From NCBI GenBank assembly GCA_002127295.1, contig NFUV01000001.1, positions 248,001-312,000 of the forward strand: DNA of 64,000 nucleotides, in the 5' to 3' direction. The notes under the pieces were generated by a model. It searched no databases, was not told the origin of the DNA, and was given only the letters and a program-made list of their open reading frames with translations. The number at the start of each line of letters is the position of its first letter. The first letter of the stretch is position 1. The stretch is from Chitinophagaceae bacterium IBVUCB2 (lineage in GTDB: Bacteria > Bacteroidota > Bacteroidia > Chitinophagales > Chitinophagaceae). The position numbers and the translations under genes are program-made. Positions 54,617 to 63,348 of the stretch are shown here, one piece after another.

Positions 54617-55114
54617 ATGTCAAACCAATGGAAGCATTTCACCAAACGGATCCCCATTAAAGCATCTGCAAAAGCTATTTATGATGCATGGACAACGCAA
54701 CAAGGATTAGAAAGCTGGTTTCTACGGCTGGCACAGTTTACCAAAGCTGACGGCACAATAAAAGCAAAGAATATACCCATAGAAAAAGGCGATCACTATA
54801 AATGGTTATGGTATGGGTATGATGATAATACAGCAGAAGAAAAAGAAATTCTGTTTGCCAATGGTTGGGATCAATTAAAATTTAGTTTTTCAGGCGGCTG
54901 CATTGTTAGTATTTCGATTAAACAGGAAAATGGAGAAAACATCTGCCAACTCACACAAGAAATGCCCATGGAGAATATAAATGAGCAGCAACATTTTTAT
55001 ATTGATTGCGGTAATGGATGGACTTTTTACCTGGCAAACCTGAAATCCATACTGGAAGGAGGCAACGATTTGAGAAACAAGAATGTACTGTTGAAAGAAG
55101 TAGTAAATGCCTGA
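54617..55114 (+). CDS. SRPBCC (AHSA1/START-like) domain protein
   Basis: A 165-residue cytosolic protein with the START/Aha1 helix-grip layout: FTKRIPIKASAKAIYDAWTTQQGLESWFL at the start and a C-terminal helix WTFYLANLKSILEGGNDLR. Such domains bind hydrophobic ligands or assist Hsp90. It starts ten bases after the OmpA-like gene and probably shares its transcript. Confidence 0.88.
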   Translation: MSNQWKHFTKRIPIKASAKAIYDAWTTQQGLESWFLRLAQFTKADGTIKAKNIPIEKGDHYKWLWYGYDDNTAEEKEILFANGWDQLKFSFSGGCIVSISIKQENGENICQLTQEMPMENINEQQHFYIDCGNGWTFYLANLKSILEGGNDLRNKNVLLKEVVNA

Positions 55115-55212
55115 GTGGCTTCTTAGATTTTTATCTATTATTTCCACCATTCATCAAAAGCTTGTTGGGATGATTAAAAAACAGTGTAACTTTTACATCT
55201 AAAATTTCAGCT

Positions 55213-55356
55213 ATGAAGAGAATCCTGGTAGTTTTTGTATTATTAGCTGGTCTTACAGCAGTAGCTTTTGCCAGCTTTACGAAAAGCAACAAAAAAGTTC
55301 AAACTGAAAAGAAAACAGAGAAAAAGGAATGTAAGAGGAAATGCCTTTTCAGTTAA
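55213..55356 (+). CDS. Small secreted or membrane-anchored peptide (47 aa), unknown
   Basis: ATG at 55213, TAA at 55354-55356. The first half is a clear signal/anchor segment (ILVVFVLLAGLTAVAFASF) preceded by KR; the second half is Lys/Glu-rich (SNKKVQTEKKTEKKE) and ends CKRKCLFS with two Cys. The promoter-like TAACTTTT upstream and the terminator immediately downstream support a real short gene. Function unknown; a small Bacteroidota-specific envelope peptide is likely. Confidence 0.6.
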   Translation: MKRILVVFVLLAGLTAVAFASFTKSNKKVQTEKKTEKKECKRKCLFS

Positions 55357-55373
55357 ACCCTTAGTAAAAAAAG

Positions 55374-55416
55374 ATACCTCCTGTAGCCTGCTAAGCAGTT
55401 TGCAGGAGGTATTTTA
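55374..55416 (+). terminator. Terminator of the 47-aa gene
   Basis: ATACCTCCTG / CAGGAGGTAT stem (55374-55383 and 55403-55412) with an inner CTGC/GCAG pairing in the loop, followed by TTTT. Confidence 0.75.
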
Positions 55417-55477
55417 ATGTTTAGCCGCTTGTAGAATTTGCTCTTTTTGATTTGAGATAATAATAATAAGCTCCATT

Positions 55478-56532
55478 ATGAGAAAAGCGTTGTTTTCGTT
55501 ATTCTTAATTGTATGTACTCTTAGTTCACTGGCCTGCACCACCTTTTTCATTAATAAGAATGGTCAAATGGTATTTGGCAGAAATTACGATTGGGTAACC
55601 GGCAACGGCATGATTTGTACGAATCAGAAAGGAGTAACAAAAACATCAGCGAAAACAAGAGATGGCGAAACGATCAACTGGGTTTCAAAATACGGCAGTC
55701 TCACTTTTAACCAGTACGGCAAAGAATTTCCTACCGGAGGAATGAATGAAAAAGGGTTAGTAGTGGAACTAATGTGGCTGGATGGCACTAAATATCCCTC
55801 CCCTGATCACAGACCCGCTATTGATGTATTGCAGTGGATACAATATCAATTGGATATTTGTAGTACAATAGAAGAGCTTATTGCTACCGATAAAAATATT
55901 CGCATTGCCACAGCAGGGAGCACCCCGCTTCACTACCTGGTAGCAGATGCTACTGGGAATGCTGCCACTATTGAGTTTTCAAATGGCAAAATGTTAGTAC
56001 ATAAAGGCGAGCAACTACCCTTTCCCGTTCTTACAATACCTGGTATAGCGAATCAATACAAACCACAACCGGTGCTACCGGAGAAGCACCGGCTTTTAGA
56101 GATAATTCTCTGCAAAGATTTGTACAAGCTTGTTCAATGCTAAAAACATATCAATCCGGTACGGTTAACACACCTATAGTTGATTATTCCTTCGATATTC
56201 TTAATAATGTTGCACAAGGTTCCCATACTAAATGGAGCATTGTATATGACATCAGTAACCGAAAAATATTTTTTAAGACACTTGCTTTTCCCCTGGTGAA
56301 AGAAATTTCCTTTTCAACTTTCGATTTTAATTGCCCCGAAGATCCAAAAGCATGGAACATGAATCAAGCAGGAAAAGGAAATGTGACCAGCTTATTTGTT
56401 AATTTTTCGGAAGAATTAAATCGCCAGATCGTTGAAAAATCCTTTGCAGAAAGCACCAGCGAATTTGTGGCGAATTTGGAAGAAATAAGCCGAACCTGGC
56501 AGTATGCTGCCACTGTAACCTGTGCTAATTGA
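55478..56532 (+). pseudogene. Frameshifted choloylglycine-hydrolase-family (Ntn-hydrolase) gene
   Basis: The first part encodes a signal peptide followed by the nucleophile-type Cys20 (SSLACTTFFIN) and GRNYDW, as in linear-amide hydrolases that cut bile salts, penicillin V or acyl-homoserine lactones. The frame changes near 56036: reading on in the other frame gives TWYSESIQTTTG, NSLQRFVQACSMLKTY and SIVYDISNRKIFFKTL, which continue the family. Restoring one A in CTTACAATACC gives PVLTN, the expected motif, so a single-base deletion (or a sequencing error) explains the split. Without it the protein would be about 350 residues. Degrading substrate unknown. Confidence 0.75.
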
Positions 56533-56774
56533 TTGATTTTAAAATTTCAATAATTTACATAAATTATTGTTTATCAAGTGACTAATACTGATTTTAAATA
56601 AACAAATAGGCCGTTTACTTAAATTTCACAACAAAAAAATCTACAAATCCCTAATTTTGAATCCTGCTTCTAATCCATCAAATTCTTACAATTTCAACTG
56701 CATTGAGCACCCATTAAGTTCTAAAGATTTAACCTGGGAAAAGTATTGATGAATCATTAAAAAAGGGAGGTGAA

Positions 56775-57047
56775 ATGTACTCGTATGACTTGCTGGAAAC
56801 GGGTTGTTATTACTTGGTGAAGGTAAAAGAAGACTCACCTGTTACACTTATAAAAGTAGCAGTGGAATCCGATCATTGCCTTTTCATTCAGCGTTATGAT
56901 GATCCGATGGAGACAGAATGGAAACTCAAAAAAGATGCCTTGCACGACATTATCGAATGCCTGAGCGATGACGCAGTGAAAGCATGGGAAACGCATTATA
57001 AAGCCAATGAAGATGCCTATTATGAAGAAGATGAAGATGACGAATAA
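56775..57047 (+). CDS. Small acidic protein of unknown function (90 aa)
   Basis: A soluble 90-residue protein. The N-terminal 50 residues look beta-rich (SYDLLETGCYYLVKVKEDSPVTLIKVAVES), then a helix (KKDALHDIIECLSDDAVKAWETHY) and a very acidic tail (YYEEDEDDE). No family is recognised. Unusually for this phylum, a strong Shine-Dalgarno sequence GGGAGGTGA (56765-56773) stands directly before the ATG. The 242-bp gap upstream (56533-56774) shows no gene. Confidence 0.65.
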   Translation: MYSYDLLETGCYYLVKVKEDSPVTLIKVAVESDHCLFIQRYDDPMETEWKLKKDALHDIIECLSDDAVKAWETHYKANEDAYYEEDEDDE

Positions 57048-57083
57048 TGCGTGGTGATCCGTTTATGTAAATTAGTTTTAATG

Positions 57084-57127
57084 GTGATTGATTTGAACTA
57101 CTTTTAGTTTAATCAATCACTTTTTTT
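57084..57127 (+). terminator. Strong terminator directly before the M24 peptidase start
   Basis: GTGATTGATT (57084-57093) pairs with AATCAATCAC (57111-57120), followed by TTTTTTT. The next base but one begins the ATG of the following gene at 57128. Confidence 0.8.
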
Positions 57128-58609
57128 ATGCTTACCTCTATAAAAAGCCTTCTTGGGTTATCAACTATCACTTTAATGCTATCTGTTAGCCTGATTGCAC
57201 AGCCTGCCCCTGGTGATACAGAAGACGATCTTCCAAAAGATTACCTGACAAAGGATTTTCATACCGGCCGTCGCATTGCTTTGAGAAACCAAATGCCTGA
57301 CAATTCCGTGATGGTGATTTTTGCTTTCCCTACCCGCACCTATTCTAATGATGTGGAATATCTCTACCACCAGAACCCTGATATGTATTATTTCAGTGGC
57401 TACAAAGAGCCGCATTCATTGCTATTAGTTTTTAAAGAAGAGCAACATGATTCATTGGGAAATAGCTATAATGAAATATTATTTGTGCAAAAGCGAAATC
57501 CAAAAGCAGAACAATGGACAGGCAGACGATTGGGTATTGATGGTGCAAAAAACCGGTCTGGCATACAAACAGTTTATAATGCCACTGATTTTAAAAACTT
57601 CAACATCGACTTTTCAAAATTCAGTAAAATAATTTATGATAGATTCCCGGCTGATGTACCGGACGGTTTTGATAGCGCAGATTTGTTTGACCTGATAAAA
57701 CAGTTCAAAGAAAAATCTGAAATGCCCGAGCAACTAAAAGAACAGAAACGTTTTGATAATCGCTTATTCATTGAGCTTACAGCAGGGCTGCGTGAAATTA
57801 AAACTGCAGAAGAAATAGATCTGCTGCGCAAAGCAGTTGAAATATCCTGCCACGGACAAAACGAAGTCATGAAAACAGTGCATCCTAATATGTCGGAACT
57901 GGAGATACAGGGTTTACATGAATTTGTGCATAAAAAACACGGTGCGGAAGGGGTGGGCTATGGCTCCATCATTGGTGCCGGCGAAAATGGCTGTATCCTT
58001 CATTATATGGAGAATACAAAAACGAAAGTGGGCAACAGCATGTTGCTGATGGATGTTGGCGCAGAATATCATGGCTATACGGCGGATGTAACAAGAACAG
58101 TTCCGGTAGATGGGAAATTTTCGCAAGAAGAAAAGACCATTTACCAGATTGTGTATGATGCACAGGAAGCTGCTTTTAAAACATTAAAGAATGGTTCTAA
58201 ATGGTCGGACGCAAGCCAGGCAGCCAAAGACGTAATTGCTGAAGGTTTAATAAAGCTTGGCATCATCAAATATAAAAGTGAAGTAGGCAAATATTATCCG
58301 CATGGCCTTGGTCATCATATCGGAATGGATGTACACGACAGGGGCAACTATGGTACTTTGAAAAAAGATATGGTCATTACCATTGAACCTGGTATCTATA
58401 TCCCAGAGGGAAGTGATTGCGATAAAAAATGGTGGAGCATTGCGGTGCGTATTGAAGATGATCTATTGATCACTCAAACGGGTTATGAGCTTCTCTCCCA
58501 TTTTGCTCCCCGCAAAATTGAGGATATTGAAAAAATGATTAAAGAGAAAAGTGTCTTGGATAATTATAAATTACCGCCGCTGGAAAGCGGAAAGAAGAAA
58601 GGATTTTAA
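57128..58609 (+). CDS. Secreted Xaa-Pro aminopeptidase (M24/PepP family)
   Basis: A 493-residue metallopeptidase with a signal peptide (TLMLSVSLIAQPAPG). The N-terminal creatinase-like domain and C-terminal pita-bread domain are both present; metal ligands are visible in LLMDVGAEYHGYTADVTRT (two Asp, about 307 and 318), YPHGLGHHIGMDVHD (His, about 397), TIEPGIYIPEG (Glu, about 419) and VRIEDDLL (Glu, about 443). It removes N-terminal residues preceding proline. The ATG lies directly after a terminator T-tract, so its own promoter must overlap the hairpin. Ends at a bidirectional terminator. Confidence 0.9.
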   Translation: MLTSIKSLLGLSTITLMLSVSLIAQPAPGDTEDDLPKDYLTKDFHTGRRIALRNQMPDNSVMVIFAFPTRTYSNDVEYLYHQNPDMYYFSGYKEPHSLLLVFKEEQHDSLGNSYNEILFVQKRNPKAEQWTGRRLGIDGAKNRSGIQTVYNATDFKNFNIDFSKFSKIIYDRFPADVPDGFDSADLFDLIKQFKEKSEMPEQLKEQKRFDNRLFIELTAGLREIKTAEEIDLLRKAVEISCHGQNEVMKTVHPNMSELEIQGLHEFVHKKHGAEGVGYGSIIGAGENGCILHYMENTKTKVGNSMLLMDVGAEYHGYTADVTRTVPVDGKFSQEEKTIYQIVYDAQEAAFKTLKNGSKWSDASQAAKDVIAEGLIKLGIIKYKSEVGKYYPHGLGHHIGMDVHDRGNYGTLKKDMVITIEPGIYIPEGSDCDKKWWSIAVRIEDDLLITQTGYELLSHFAPRKIEDIEKMIKEKSVLDNYKLPPLESGKKKGF

Positions 58610-58645
58610 TAAATAAGCCCGACTAAAAAGTCGGGCTTATTTATT
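58608..58645. terminator. Bidirectional terminator between the M24 peptidase and the repeat lipoprotein
   Basis: A 17-bp perfect stem AATAAATAAGCCCGACT / AGTCGGGCTTATTTATT with loop AAAA. It serves both convergent genes. Confidence 0.92.
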
Positions 58646-58666
58646 CATGTCATTTTTAATATCGAG

Positions 58667-60472
58667 TTAATATCTTATTGTGAAGGTGCCTGCACCTACT
58701 GCTATAGTTTTAACAGCACCGGTTTGGTCTTTTACAGTTCCATCAAAAGTTCCTATAATTACTTTCCCTACCAGGTCATGTGAGGTAATGGTTACTTTTA
58801 AGTTAGTTCCGTTATTTGTAGGAATTGGTGTTGCTTCGAAAGTGACTGTTCCGGTTAAATTTTCAAAGTAAAAATCAGCTGCGTTTTCTGGTGGGATTTG
58901 GGTTGCATTTGCTTTATAAATTTCTCCAGCCAATATACCACCTGTTATGTCACCTAAGCCCAGGTAGAAATAATCTCCGGTAGCATTATCTCCTTCAAAT
59001 TCCATAATTGTAGCAGGAGCTGCTGTTGAAACGTCATAATCTGCAGATAATTTACGTCCCTGATATGTAGCTCCTCCTGTAATTGTAAACTTCCAATCAA
59101 TAGTTGGTGCTGCCGTTACTGTAATTGGTATCAAACAAGCCGGAGAACCAATTGAAAGATTATAAGTTCCTGCAGGGCCGGTGGGAGCATTGGCTGTATT
59201 ACCAACAAGTGTAACCGAAGTTGTACCTGCTGGCAAATTGCCGGAAAAGGAAAAACTCATCCCGTTGATGGAAGTTGTAACACTATACGAGCCGGGAGTA
59301 GTTAAGTTTATTGGAATTACAATTGTGTTTGCAGCCGTCAAATTTACTCCAACCTGGTAAGTTCCATTAACAACTACACCTGGACAGTTGATAGTAAAAA
59401 CAGCCGGCCCCGCTGCTGCTCCAATATTAATTGTAAAAGTACAAGTGCTGGTTCCGTATGTAACAGTAAAGACTTGAGGGCCGCTTGCATTCGGTGTACC
59501 GGTACCGGCTAATGTTATAGTTTGTAATGCCCCTGTTGTGGTACCGCTACCTGAAAAACTAATACCGGCAACTGAATTGGTACTTATGTTATATGCACCA
59601 ACAGCAGAAGTAGTAATCTGTATTTGTATAGTATTGGCTGCAGTTAGAGTAACACCTTGTGTGTAAGTTCCGTTAGGAGTTACAGGTGTACAAGCACCGG
59701 GAGCACCACCTAATGTTCCTGTAACAGGAGCAACAACATTAACTGTAAAACTACATGCTGCAAAAGGAGCAGCAAAGGTGATTGTATTTGCACCGGCTGT
59801 TGGCGGAGTACCTGATGCATTTAGTCGTACAGTCTGATTGCCAGTGGTAGTGAACGCTGCTGTTCTTGCAAATGTAAGTCCACCTCCTGTTGCTGTTATT
59901 GTATAAGTACCTATAGTCGTAACATTAACTGTAACATCAACATAGTTAGATGAAGTAACGGCAGCATCCTTTATATAAGTACCACTTATTACAGCAGAAG
60001 CACAATTAGCAGGTGCGCCACCGTTAACTAAAGTAAACACAGCTGGGCCACCTGCTCCGGCTGGCAAAACATCAACCTGTATATCACACACGGTTCCTAA
60101 AAAGGAAACCACAAAATTATTAATGCCCTGCGCAAAAGGTGTTCCCTGGCTTTGAAGGGTAACCGTATTGACCCCCGGAGTTGTAAAACGGCCGGTACCT
60201 TTAAAAAAATACCCGTTTACTGTATCCGTAGTAATAGTATAAGTTCCGGCCTTAGTAACATTTATATCAACCGTAATTGTATTTATGTTGGGAGACAGAG
60301 CAACACCCTCTTCGTAAACCCCATTTACTGTTTTAGGTAAGCAGTCACCCGTTGTCTCGCTTTGAAGTGTGCCTTCGGCGGGAATGCCACTTAACTCAAA
60401 ACTCACTTCTTTCTGACACCCGGTTATCAACACCATACTCAGTGCCAGCCAGTAAATCGCATATTTTTTCAT
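58667..60472 (-). CDS. Lipoprotein with four Ig-like repeats
   Basis: A 601-residue surface lipoprotein (lipobox LITGC, Cys near 19). Four repeats of about 90-100 residues follow (about 43-134, 155-245, 258-352 and 363-455), each with a Cys at either end (for example NGVYEEG near one Cys and GTVCDIQVDVL at the other) and the core pattern NTIxIxIxVTxxGxYxIxT. The C-terminal domain (about 460-601) is different, beginning IDWKFTITGGATYQGR. The paired Cys suggest one disulfide per repeat. Low Lys and Arg and high Thr/Ala/Gly content fit a surface display protein. No function known. Confidence 0.8.
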   Translation of the reverse strand: MKKYAIYWLALSMVLITGCQKEVSFELSGIPAEGTLQSETTGDCLPKTVNGVYEEGVALSPNINTITVDINVTKAGTYTITTDTVNGYFFKGTGRFTTPGVNTVTLQSQGTPFAQGINNFVVSFLGTVCDIQVDVLPAGAGGPAVFTLVNGGAPANCASAVISGTYIKDAAVTSSNYVDVTVNVTTIGTYTITATGGGLTFARTAAFTTTGNQTVRLNASGTPPTAGANTITFAAPFAACSFTVNVVAPVTGTLGGAPGACTPVTPNGTYTQGVTLTAANTIQIQITTSAVGAYNISTNSVAGISFSGSGTTTGALQTITLAGTGTPNASGPQVFTVTYGTSTCTFTINIGAAAGPAVFTINCPGVVVNGTYQVGVNLTAANTIVIPINLTTPGSYSVTTSINGMSFSFSGNLPAGTTSVTLVGNTANAPTGPAGTYNLSIGSPACLIPITVTAAPTIDWKFTITGGATYQGRKLSADYDVSTAAPATIMEFEGDNATGDYFYLGLGDITGGILAGEIYKANATQIPPENAADFYFENLTGTVTFEATPIPTNNGTNLKVTITSHDLVGKVIIGTFDGTVKDQTGAVKTIAVGAGTFTIRY

Positions 60473-60560
60473 AAAAGGGGAATAATTTTAGCCCTTAAAA
60501 ATAGGGTTATTTTCCTAATTAGCAGGTAGATGGGACTTGGACCAATTGTCTCCCAATCCG

Positions 60561-60589
60561 TTGCCAGGAAAAACTATACCGTATTTTTG
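60561..60589 (+). promoter_or_regulatory. Promoter of the rhodanese-thioredoxin gene
   Basis: TTG (60561-60563), an 18-base spacer and TATTTTTG (60582-60589) fit the full Bacteroidota -33/-7 consensus. It lies 16 bp before the ATG. Confidence 0.7.
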
Positions 60590-60604
60590 AAGTAAATTGA
60601 TTGA

Positions 60605-61300
60605 ATGAGAAACGTATTTTTTGTCTTTTTATTTTTCGCTTTTATTTCCTGCAAAGGTCAGGCCGTTTCCACTGCACAGGTAGGTGCGGATGAGTTTGAA
60701 AAAGGGATTAAAGCCGCCAAAGTACAGATACTGGATGTGAGAACTTCAGCGGAATTTAATACAGGGCATATTAAGAATGCATTACAGGCTGACTGGAATA
60801 ATAATAAACAGTTCACAGACAGGGTGCAGTATATAGATAAGGATAAGCCTGTTTATGTGTATTGCCTGGTAGGTGGCCGTAGTGCTGCCGCTGCTGATTG
60901 GATGCGGAATAACGGTTTTAAGAATGTAATAGAATTATCAGGTGGTATAAATGCCTGGAAAAAAGCCACCAAGCCTTTGGAAGGTTCCACTAACCAACCG
61001 CAAATGACGTTGGATGAATACAAAAAAAGTATCCCGGCAACCGGTACGGTACTGGTGGATGTGGGAGCAACCTGGTGCCCGCCATGTGTAAAAATGGAAC
61101 CAATTTTACAAGACATATTAGCAGACAAAAAAAATGAATTCATTTTTATAAAAATTGATGCGGGCATACATACCAATCTTCTAAAAGAATTGGATATTGA
61201 ACCCATCCCGGTTTTTATTATTTATAAGAATGGAGTTGAAGTTTGGAGAAAGCAGGGCCTGGTGAGTAAGGATGAATTAAAGGAACAGTTGAAGAAATAA
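60605..61300 (+). CDS. Rhodanese-thioredoxin fusion lipoprotein
   Basis: A 231-residue protein with a lipobox (FAFISC, Cys16). The N-terminal rhodanese domain (about 25-120) has the catalytic Cys87 in YVYCLVGGRS. The C-terminal thioredoxin-like domain (about 130-231) has the redox motif WCPPC (157-161) and EPIPVFIIYKNG. Located outside the inner membrane, it could handle sulfur or oxidised cysteines in the envelope; the fusion couples persulfide and disulfide chemistry. Followed by a metallophosphoesterase gene 32 bp downstream. Confidence 0.9.
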   Translation: MRNVFFVFLFFAFISCKGQAVSTAQVGADEFEKGIKAAKVQILDVRTSAEFNTGHIKNALQADWNNNKQFTDRVQYIDKDKPVYVYCLVGGRSAAAADWMRNNGFKNVIELSGGINAWKKATKPLEGSTNQPQMTLDEYKKSIPATGTVLVDVGATWCPPCVKMEPILQDILADKKNEFIFIKIDAGIHTNLLKELDIEPIPVFIIYKNGVEVWRKQGLVSKDELKEQLKK

Positions 61301-61332
61301 TTTCCTGATCAATAATCAAGCAAGCAGCCAAC

Positions 61333-62259
61333 ATGAAAAGAAAAAATTTTCTGCAAACATCTGCAGCTGTAATTGGGAGTACACTGCTGCCCTCTTTGTC
61401 TTTTGCAAATGACGAGAAAAAGAAACCATTACGTTTTGCTTTTTTGTCGGATATACATGTTAAACCAGGTACTATTCCAGAAGTGGGTATGGCTAAAGCT
61501 TTGAACCATGTGCAAAGGCTAAGTCCGAAAGTTGATTTTATTATTAATGGAGGCGATTCAATAATGGATGCCTTGGCTATTGATAAAGAAAATACACAAA
61601 TACAATGGAATTTATTTAAATCCATTCTGCAAAAAGAAAACAGCTTACCTGTTTATCATACCATCGGCAACCACGATGTATGGGGCTGGTTTATTAAAGA
61701 AAATAAACCGGAGAGTGATCGCCTTTATGGCAAAGTGTGGGTAGTAGAAACATTGCAAATGAAAAATAGGTTTTACAGTTATACTAAAGGCAACTGGAAA
61801 TTCATTGTGCTGGACAGTACACAACTAAATCCTGCCGGTGGTTATATTGCTAAAATTGATACAGAACAACTGGTTTGGCTTGAACAGGAATTAGCAGCTA
61901 CTTCTGCTGATCAATTTATATGCATCGTTTCTCATATTCCTATCTTATCGATTTGTGCAGGTTTATTTTTTGATAAAACAGAAGCAAATGGAGATTTGAA
62001 AATTCAGCGTAACCTGATGCACACTGATTTTATGCAGCTGAAGAAAATATTTATGAAGTATCCGCAAATAAAGGTTTGCCTAAGCGGTCATATTCATTTA
62101 CAGGACGAAATAGATTACCTGGGTATAAAGTACTATTGTAACGGCGCTATAAGTGGCAATTGGTGGAAAGGAAGTTTCCAGGAATTTGCCCCTGCATATG
62201 CTGTCATCGAATTGTATGATGACGGTTCTTCCAAAAGAACAATGGTGAAATACGAATAG
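61333..62259 (+). CDS. Calcineurin-like metallophosphoesterase, exported
   Basis: A 308-residue phosphoesterase with a signal segment (MKRKNFLQTSAAVIGSTLLPSLSFA) that resembles a Tat signal without the full twin-arginine. The family metal motifs are in order: FLSDIHVKPG, NGGDSIMD, IGNHDVWGW, VSHIPIL and LSGHIHLQD. It cleaves phosphate esters in the periplasm. Substrate unknown. It probably shares a transcript with the rhodanese-thioredoxin gene. Confidence 0.92.
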   Translation: MKRKNFLQTSAAVIGSTLLPSLSFANDEKKKPLRFAFLSDIHVKPGTIPEVGMAKALNHVQRLSPKVDFIINGGDSIMDALAIDKENTQIQWNLFKSILQKENSLPVYHTIGNHDVWGWFIKENKPESDRLYGKVWVVETLQMKNRFYSYTKGNWKFIVLDSTQLNPAGGYIAKIDTEQLVWLEQELAATSADQFICIVSHIPILSICAGLFFDKTEANGDLKIQRNLMHTDFMQLKKIFMKYPQIKVCLSGHIHLQDEIDYLGIKYYCNGAISGNWWKGSFQEFAPAYAVIELYDDGSSKRTMVKYE

Positions 62260-62290
62260 AAACTTTACTTTACCCTCTTATATTACTAAT

Positions 62291-63328
62291 ATGCGATTGA
62301 TTTCTGTTCCCCTTGTTGCTGCATTTTTAATTTTATTGCCTATCGCCGCACTTGCACAAACCCCAACTATCGAAATACTTACTTCCGGCACCAAAACAAG
62401 TATCCGGGGTTTAAGTGTGGTTAACGACAATGTAGTATGGGTAAGTGGAAGTAATGGCATGGTGGGCCGTTCTAACAGTGGCGGAAAAAACTGGAGTTGG
62501 TTTACAGTTAAGGGTTTTGAAAAAACAGAATTCAGAGATATTGAGGCCTTTGATGCAAGCACTGCCATTATTATGGGAATTGAAAAACCTGCCTGTATTT
62601 TAAAAACAACAGACGGTGGTGAATCCTGGAAAATAATGTATGAGAGTAATGCCAAAGGAATGTTTTTGGATGCGATGCATTTTTTGGGTAGAGAATGGGG
62701 TATGGTTATAGGCGACCCGGTAGATGGAAAAGCTTTTATTGCGGCAACTGTCAATGGCGGAGAAAGCTGGCAGGAATGGGCCGCTGATAAAAGACCTACC
62801 CTCGATTCAGGTGAAGCATTTTTTGCTGCGAGTGGAACCAACATCCGTTTTTTCAGAGACAATAATTTCTTTCTCGTAAGTGGCGGAACAAAATCAAGAT
62901 TATTTACGGAAAAATCCAATTCGGTATTGCCAATTATACAGGGCAAAGAATCTACAGGTGCTAATTCCGTAGCAGTGTATGATAATGGTAATTTAAAAGG
63001 AAGTAAAAAAATAATAGTAGTGGGTGGTGATTTTAGCAAGGACAGCTCAGTTTCCACTCTCAAAAATTGTTTTATGAGTAATGATGGTGGCAAAACATGG
63101 AAGGCTCCAAAAGTACCCCCGCATGGTTATAGAAGCAGCGTTGAATTTTTATCAATTAAAGATATAATGGCCTGCGGCTTAAATGGTGTTGATTATTCGT
63201 CAAACGGTGGCAAAGAATGGCAATGGATAAGCAAAGAAAGTTTTAATGTATGCAGGATCGCAAAATTGGGTACTGCCATTTACCTGGCTGGCAATAATGG
63301 TAAAGTAGCAAAAATTAATTGGCGATGA
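62291..63328 (+). CDS. Ycf48-like (BNR repeat) secreted protein
   Basis: A 345-residue protein with a signal peptide (FLILLPIAALAQ). Five repeats of the NGG-type turn of Ycf48/BNR beta-propellers are visible: SNSGGKNWSW, TTDGGESWKI, TVNGGESWQEW, SNDGGKTWKA and SSNGGKEWQW. In cyanobacteria Ycf48 assembles photosystem II, but Bacteroidota relatives serve other, unknown roles. Not necessarily an enzyme. Confidence 0.88.
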   Translation: MRLISVPLVAAFLILLPIAALAQTPTIEILTSGTKTSIRGLSVVNDNVVWVSGSNGMVGRSNSGGKNWSWFTVKGFEKTEFRDIEAFDASTAIIMGIEKPACILKTTDGGESWKIMYESNAKGMFLDAMHFLGREWGMVIGDPVDGKAFIAATVNGGESWQEWAADKRPTLDSGEAFFAASGTNIRFFRDNNFFLVSGGTKSRLFTEKSNSVLPIIQGKESTGANSVAVYDNGNLKGSKKIIVVGGDFSKDSSVSTLKNCFMSNDGGKTWKAPKVPPHGYRSSVEFLSIKDIMACGLNGVDYSSNGGKEWQWISKESFNVCRIAKLGTAIYLAGNNGKVAKINWR

Positions 63329-63348
63329 AACTTACACACCCGGAATAA

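Noticed and set aside
56137-56532. Separate gene starting at ATG 56137
   Set aside because: Its frame continues the Ntn-hydrolase family upstream of that ATG and lacks its own signal peptide; it is the 3' half of a frameshifted gene.
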